Below are positions 14,300-18,152 of a DNA stretch of 18,152 nucleotides, in pieces. Within the stretch, counting starts at the first letter, position 1. Each line of letters starts with the position of its first letter. This DNA comes from Fen-1258 sp964595365. Lineage in GTDB: Bacteria; Bacteroidota; Ignavibacteria; Ignavibacteriales; Melioribacteraceae. The notes under the pieces are model-generated. The model was not told where the DNA came from. It did not search any database and saw only the letters and a list, made by a program, of their open reading frames with translations. Where the stretch lies: assembly GCA_964595365.1 (NCBI GenBank), contig CAZQQC010000057.1, forward strand, positions 1 through 18,152, read 5' to 3'. The position numbers were made by a program, and so were the translations under genes.

Positions 14300-14760
14300 A
14301 TAAGAAAGGAAGAGAAAAGATTTCCAAAATTTATTGAGTAACTTGTAAAGTGAACTGTCTGCCCGCTCACTTTGCAAAAGCAATTTTATTTCGAAGCGCT
14401 CTGATAATTTCTTAGAACTGATAGTGTAAAAATTTTTCTTAAACTCTGTAGGTGGTTGTCTTGCTTTGGTTTTACTGTGATCTATGTTTTCAATGGCAAG
14501 ATAAAATTCATATTCGTGATATTCTGATCTTTGAGATTACCAACGTAATATTTGTCTTTGGTACCTAAATATCCCGGGCGGTTGTGCTATTCTAATAACC
14601 GCGCTTTGTTTTTGATTATCTTCTCTTCGGTGTTCACTAGCCTCGAGTCCTTGCGGGTTGGTTTTCTTCTTTTCTTTATGGGATTTTTTTCTCTTTGCTT
14701 TATAAATTTTTCTCTATTTTGTTTTTCATCTATCGGGTGATTTTTTCTGAGCAAAGATAA
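14300..14760 (-). pseudogene. Decayed IS481-like transposase / integrase-core remnant
   Basis: Minus-strand translation gives fragments in one frame that resemble the catalytic core of IS481-like transposases. HNRPGYLGTKDKYYVGNLK (about 14538-14594) matches the usual PGYL..DTYYVGTLKGVG start of the core. After a stop, IDHSKTKARQPPTEFKKNFY (about 14428-14487) matches the late core stretch IEHTKTKARSPQTNG..ERF. The roughly 100 residues normally between them are gone, stop codons interrupt the frame, and upstream pieces are only weakly similar. No intact inverted ends or target duplications are visible. It is an old internal-deletion relic and cannot be active. Family assignment is from recalled motif similarity. 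Confidence 0.5.
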
Positions 14761-14868
14761 CCCCATTTTTTATATCTGCCTGAGACTTTTTTCTGTTTCT
14801 ATCGCGGGTTTGAGCGTAGTTACTAGAAAGGTATTTATTTAGGCAATTCAATAAGCTATTTTAATGTA

Positions 14869-14888
14869 GCGAAAAAAACAGGTTTCGC
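14869..14888 (+). promoter_or_regulatory. Hairpin covering the kinase ribosome site
   Basis: GCGAAA (14869-14874) pairs with TTTCGC (14883-14888) around an 8-base loop that contains the only plausible ribosome site, AGG at 14880-14882. It ends four bases before the ATG of the histidine kinase gene. It might modulate translation; the stem is only 6 bp. Confidence 0.3.
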
Positions 14889-14892
14889 AAAA

Positions 14893-16731
14893 ATGATTAA
14901 GCTTTACACTACAACACTCCGCAGCAAAATTCTGCTTGGTTTCATGGTTATATTGATGATCATGTTTTTTGCTGCGCTGTGGAGTATCTATAATTTTTAC
15001 CGCCTTAACGAGTCTATTAAGCTGACGATGCAGGATAATTACTCCAGCATTATCGCCGCCGATAATATGGGTAAATCACTCGATGAACAGCTTCAGGGCA
15101 TAGTTATCATGTACAACCAAAATTTTGAGGCAGGTTACAATCTTTTCGAAAAAAGCAAACTGGATTTTTATTTCTGGAGTAACAACGCCGGTACGGCAAC
15201 GTCTACAGAAAACGAAAAAAAAATTATCGATACTCTTAACGCAGAATATCAGAAATTCATAAAAGATGTTAACGATAACATTGATTACAGCATTTACATT
15301 GCAAACAAAAGGCAAATCCTGAGAACCGATTTTGTAAGATTTGTTAACGAAGTGCAAAATTTAAAAAGGATCAACAACGCAATACTGGATATTAATCATA
15401 AAATGCTTGACCGGGCAGTTACGCGGGTAAAAGATATTACCAAAACGGCAACCTTGTTAATTCTAGTAATATTATTTGTGGCAATAGCAATAAGCCTGGC
15501 ATTCGGTTCACAATTCTCGGATTATATTGTTAAGCCGATAACTGCGCTGAGGCAATCTGTTACTCATATTGCCGAGGGGCATTTTGAAGAAAGAATCGAG
15601 ATAGACGAAAACGCCGATGAAATATTCACGCTCGCCGAAGAGTTCAATAAAATGAGCGAGGAACTTCAGATGTACGAACAGCTCAATCTTAACAAAATAT
15701 TATACGAGAAGAAGAAATCGGAATTGATTATTGAAAGTATGAACGAGCCGGTCTTAATGGTTGACGAAGAGTACAATATTCTTTTATCTAACAAAGCGTT
15801 CGATGAAGCATTGGGTAAGTATGCCGGAAGCCGGGGTGAAATAGAGAAATTGTTAACACTGAAACCATCAACGGAGAACAAAGTTGTTCCGCCGCAGACG
15901 GCGCTGTTTCAGAAGGAAGACATTCTGAACATCAAAGATGTAAGCGGTTCACAAAAGTACTACAAGTTGATAGCTGCTTCGCTCGAAATGCCGGAAACAA
16001 AAACAAAAGGAACCGTTGTTTTGTTTAACGATATTACCCGGTTTCAAGAGCTCGACCGTATGAAATCTGAATTCATTGCGAAAGTCTCGCATGAATTAAA
16101 AACTCCCCTCACGTCTATGGGTATGGCGCTCGGAATTCTGGAAGACGGCGTTGTGGGGAACTTAGGCGAACAACAGAACGAGCTTCTGCTTTCAATGAAG
16201 GAAGACTTTGAAAGACTTAACAGATTAGTCTATGAAATTCTGGAACTGACGAAGCTTGAAGCTAATATAGGTAAAATCAAATTCGAAAGATTTGAAGCAC
16301 GCAAACTTGCAGAACATATTTCCAAAAAATTTTATATCCAGGCTAAAGAAAAAAAGATTAATCTTGAGGTGGACGATAAAGGTACAGATGTTATGATCAA
16401 CGGAAGTTATGATAATATGATAAGTGCACTTGAAAATTTGGTCTCTAATTCACTTAGATTTACACCGCTTGGCGGAGAGATAAAAGTGAAATTTTTCCAG
16501 CAGAATAAAAGCCTGATTATAGAAATCTCCGATACAGGCATTGGCATAAGTCCCGACAATCTGAAAAAGATTTTTGACAAGTTTATTCAAATTGATGAAT
16601 CGGCTCCGGGCAGTCTTGGATTGGGCCTTTCTATAGCAAAAGAAATTATTGAGATTCACAATGGCGAAATCAAAGCTTTCAGCGAGCTTGGCAAAGGAAG
16701 CATTTTCCAAATTAAAATTCCGGTTGCATAA
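14893..16731 (+). CDS. PAS-containing membrane histidine kinase (KinB/NtrY-like)
   Basis: This sensor kinase of 612 residues would phosphorylate the NtrC-type regulator encoded directly after it. One membrane helix lies at about 12-33, a mostly helical extracytoplasmic sensor domain at about 34-184, and a second helix at about 186-206. A HAMP domain (about 208-262), a short coiled linker and a PAS-like domain (about 275-382) follow. The HisKA segment has H400 in KVSHELKTPLTSMGMALGILEDGVVG, which resembles KinB. The HATPase domain has N519 in the N-box, DTGIG (547-551), FDKF (561-564) and GLGLSIAK (576-583). The stop codon touches the start of the regulator gene, so expression is coupled. The signal is unknown. 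The ribosome site is weak and lies in a small hairpin. Confidence 0.93.
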   Translation: MIKLYTTTLRSKILLGFMVILMIMFFAALWSIYNFYRLNESIKLTMQDNYSSIIAADNMGKSLDEQLQGIVIMYNQNFEAGYNLFEKSKLDFYFWSNNAGTATSTENEKKIIDTLNAEYQKFIKDVNDNIDYSIYIANKRQILRTDFVRFVNEVQNLKRINNAILDINHKMLDRAVTRVKDITKTATLLILVILFVAIAISLAFGSQFSDYIVKPITALRQSVTHIAEGHFEERIEIDENADEIFTLAEEFNKMSEELQMYEQLNLNKILYEKKKSELIIESMNEPVLMVDEEYNILLSNKAFDEALGKYAGSRGEIEKLLTLKPSTENKVVPPQTALFQKEDILNIKDVSGSQKYYKLIAASLEMPETKTKGTVVLFNDITRFQELDRMKSEFIAKVSHELKTPLTSMGMALGILEDGVVGNLGEQQNELLLSMKEDFERLNRLVYEILELTKLEANIGKIKFERFEARKLAEHISKKFYIQAKEKKINLEVDDKGTDVMINGSYDNMISALENLVSNSLRFTPLGGEIKVKFFQQNKSLIIEISDTGIGISPDNLKKIFDKFIQIDESAPGSLGLGLSIAKEIIEIHNGEIKAFSELGKGSIFQIKIPVA

Positions 16732-18060
16732 ATGTACAAAGGCAGAATTCTTGTTATAGATGATGAGATCAATATCCTAAAAACAATCGAGTTATCGCTT
16801 ACCTCCCATGGTTATTCTCCGGAGACGTATCTAAATCCTTTAGAGGGAATTAAACGGGCGCATGAAATTTATTTTGATCTCGCATTTATAGATCTAAAAA
16901 TGCAGCCGATAAGCGGAATAGCGGCGCTTGAACAATTAAAAAACGTTTCGCCAGAAACAACCGTAGTATTGATGACTGCTCACGGTTCAATTGAATCGGC
17001 AGTAGAGGCTATCAAGAAAGGCGCATACGATTATATCCAAAAGCCGTTTACCCACAAAGAATTTATACACATCGTCGACCGCGTTTTCGATCACCACAAA
17101 ATGTCGAAAAAAATAATCGGGTTAACCTACCAGTTAGACGAAATGATTTCAAAAGAAAATTTTGTTACACAGGACACTGCGGTAAAAGAAATTTTGAAAA
17201 CGGCACTCGACGTTTCCGATGGCGACATACCTATTTTGATTGAGGGAGAAAGCGGCACCGGTAAAGAAGTTCTTGCACGGTTCATTCACGAGAACAGCAA
17301 AAGGAAAGATAACCCGTTCATAATTATTAACTGTGCCGCTATTCCGGAAAATCTTTTCGAGAGTGAATTATTCGGCCACGTTAAAGGCGCATTTACCAAT
17401 GCAATCAAAGATAGAATAGGAAGAGTCGAATTGGCGGATTCCGGCACAGTATTTCTTGATGAAGTTGCAGAGATCCCGAAATCGATGCAGGTGAAACTTT
17501 TACGCTTTCTGCAAAGCATGGAATTTGAAAGAATCGGCGAAAGTATTTCGCGCAAAGTGGATATACGTCTTGTAAGCGCAACAAACAGAATCATAGAGGA
17601 CGATCTGAGAACCGGTGTCTTAAGGGAAGACTTTTATTATAGAATTGCCGGAGTTAGATTAAAACTTCCACCGCTGCGGGATAGAAAGAGTGACATACCG
17701 GTTCTTCTCGATCATTTTATTAAGAAATATTCACACGGCAGGGAAATCAAATTTTCCGGCGATGCAACTAAGCATCTTGTTGAATATGACTGGCCCGGAA
17801 ACGTGAGGGAGTTTGAAACAGTTGTAAAAAGATTGCTGATTTTTGCTAAAGATAATTTCGTTAAATCCGATTATCTACCTACCGAAATTCTTGATACTAA
17901 AACAAAACAACCGGCTGAGATTTTAACGAGAATGGAAGATCTGGAAAAACAGCACATTACCGAAGTTCTAAAAATTTCGGTCAGCAACAAAGAAGCCGCA
18001 CGCGTACTCGGCATTTCAGAAACTACATTGTGGAGAAAAAGAAAACTGTACGGACTTTAG
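16732..18060 (+). CDS. NtrC-family sigma-54-dependent response regulator
   Basis: This enhancer-binding activator has 442 residues. The receiver domain (about 5-118) has D10/D11, phospho-acceptor D54 and K104. The AAA+ domain (about 143-375) has Walker A GESGTGKE (172-179), ELFGH, Walker B GTVFLDEV (238-245), and arginine-finger region RxxxREDFYYRI (293-305). The Fis-type helix-turn-helix is NKEAARVLGISETTLWRKRK (419-438). The sigma-54 contact loop reads GAFTNA (219-224) in place of the usual GAFTGA. The Phe and Thr that matter most for sigma-54 contact are kept, so activity with sigma-54 remains likely. The ATG begins immediately after the kinase TAA with no gap. Target genes are not visible; no convincing -24/-12 promoter was found in the window. 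Confidence 0.95.
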   Translation: MYKGRILVIDDEINILKTIELSLTSHGYSPETYLNPLEGIKRAHEIYFDLAFIDLKMQPISGIAALEQLKNVSPETTVVLMTAHGSIESAVEAIKKGAYDYIQKPFTHKEFIHIVDRVFDHHKMSKKIIGLTYQLDEMISKENFVTQDTAVKEILKTALDVSDGDIPILIEGESGTGKEVLARFIHENSKRKDNPFIIINCAAIPENLFESELFGHVKGAFTNAIKDRIGRVELADSGTVFLDEVAEIPKSMQVKLLRFLQSMEFERIGESISRKVDIRLVSATNRIIEDDLRTGVLREDFYYRIAGVRLKLPPLRDRKSDIPVLLDHFIKKYSHGREIKFSGDATKHLVEYDWPGNVREFETVVKRLLIFAKDNFVKSDYLPTEILDTKTKQPAEILTRMEDLEKQHITEVLKISVSNKEAARVLGISETTLWRKRKLYGL

Positions 18061-18152
18061 TCCATCGTGTTGTTTTGAAATTGGAAAAATATTTTGTAGA
18101 ACTTTGGATAACGGTTATATTCATTAATAAAGAAATTATTCTTCTAACCAAA
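18061..18152. other. Non-coding flank at right edge
   Basis: Ninety-two AT-rich bases follow the response regulator. I see no coding start, no partial gene and no convincing terminator stem with a T-run. Confidence 0.4.

Larger units (their letters stand above)
14274..14892. other. 619-base gene-poor stretch between peptidase and kinase genes
   Basis: This region separates two divergently transcribed genes. Most of it (about 14300-14760) looks like a decayed transposase on the minus strand, described separately. The remaining 130 bases before the kinase gene must hold its promoter and contain a small hairpin next to the start. The T-rich plus-strand frame at 14552-14740 is most likely a by-product of the decayed gene. 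Confidence 0.5.

Noticed and set aside
14552..14740. 62-residue hydrophobic plus-strand open frame
   Set aside because: It is T-rich, has no ribosome site, and lies opposite the decayed transposase, whose A-rich coding strand explains its hydrophobic translation.

Overview
The window is a chromosomal segment of low to moderate GC, densely packed with genes. The best guess for the source is an Ignavibacteria/Melioribacter-like member of the Bacteroidota-Chlorobi group. This rests on gene content and style only: a class II (AniA-like) nitrite reductase lipoprotein fused to cytochrome c, a secreted M1 peptidase, an L-fucose isomerase-like protein, and clear GGAG-type ribosome binding sites, which typical Bacteroidia lack. 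No rRNA, tRNA or CRISPR is visible.

Layout. (1) 145-2251, minus strand: an OmpR-type response regulator followed by a CusS-like sensor kinase. (2) 2581-2814, minus: a small secreted Lys/Glu/Ala-rich protein followed by a strong symmetrical terminator. (3) 3014-3442, plus: an Rrf2-family regulator with three cysteines, probably an Fe-S NO or redox sensor. (4) 3445-8008, minus, read right to left: nirK (copper nitrite reductase with a C-terminal cytochrome c), nirV, a Sco/SenC copper protein, a RIC/ScdA di-iron repair protein and a methyltransferase. The first three junctions are ATGA overlaps or a 1-base gap, so this is one translationally coupled operon. (5) 8294-9385, plus: a membrane polyferredoxin of the NapH/NosR type, divergent from nirK. 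(6) 9454-10710, plus: an L-fucose isomerase-like protein that appears to have lost conserved acidic residues. (7) 10767-14273, minus: a secreted M1 peptidase, an EamA transporter whose first membrane helix lies upstream of any usual start codon, and a PfkB sugar kinase. (8) 14274-14892: an intergenic stretch with a decayed transposase. (9) 14893-18060, plus: a PAS-containing histidine kinase directly abutting an NtrC-type response regulator.

How the genes fit together. The central 3.0-9.4 kb block reads as a nitrite-respiration and NO-defence module. NirK reduces nitrite to NO using electrons from its own cytochrome domain. NirV is the usual nirK partner. Sco may supply copper to NirK. RIC repairs iron centres damaged by the NO made. 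The convergent Rrf2 protein could sense NO and control the operon, and the divergent polyferredoxin could feed or regulate electron flow. No NO reductase or N2O reductase is present here. The least explained parts are the methyltransferase at the end of the operon, the altered isomerase-like protein and the lysine-rich secreted peptide.
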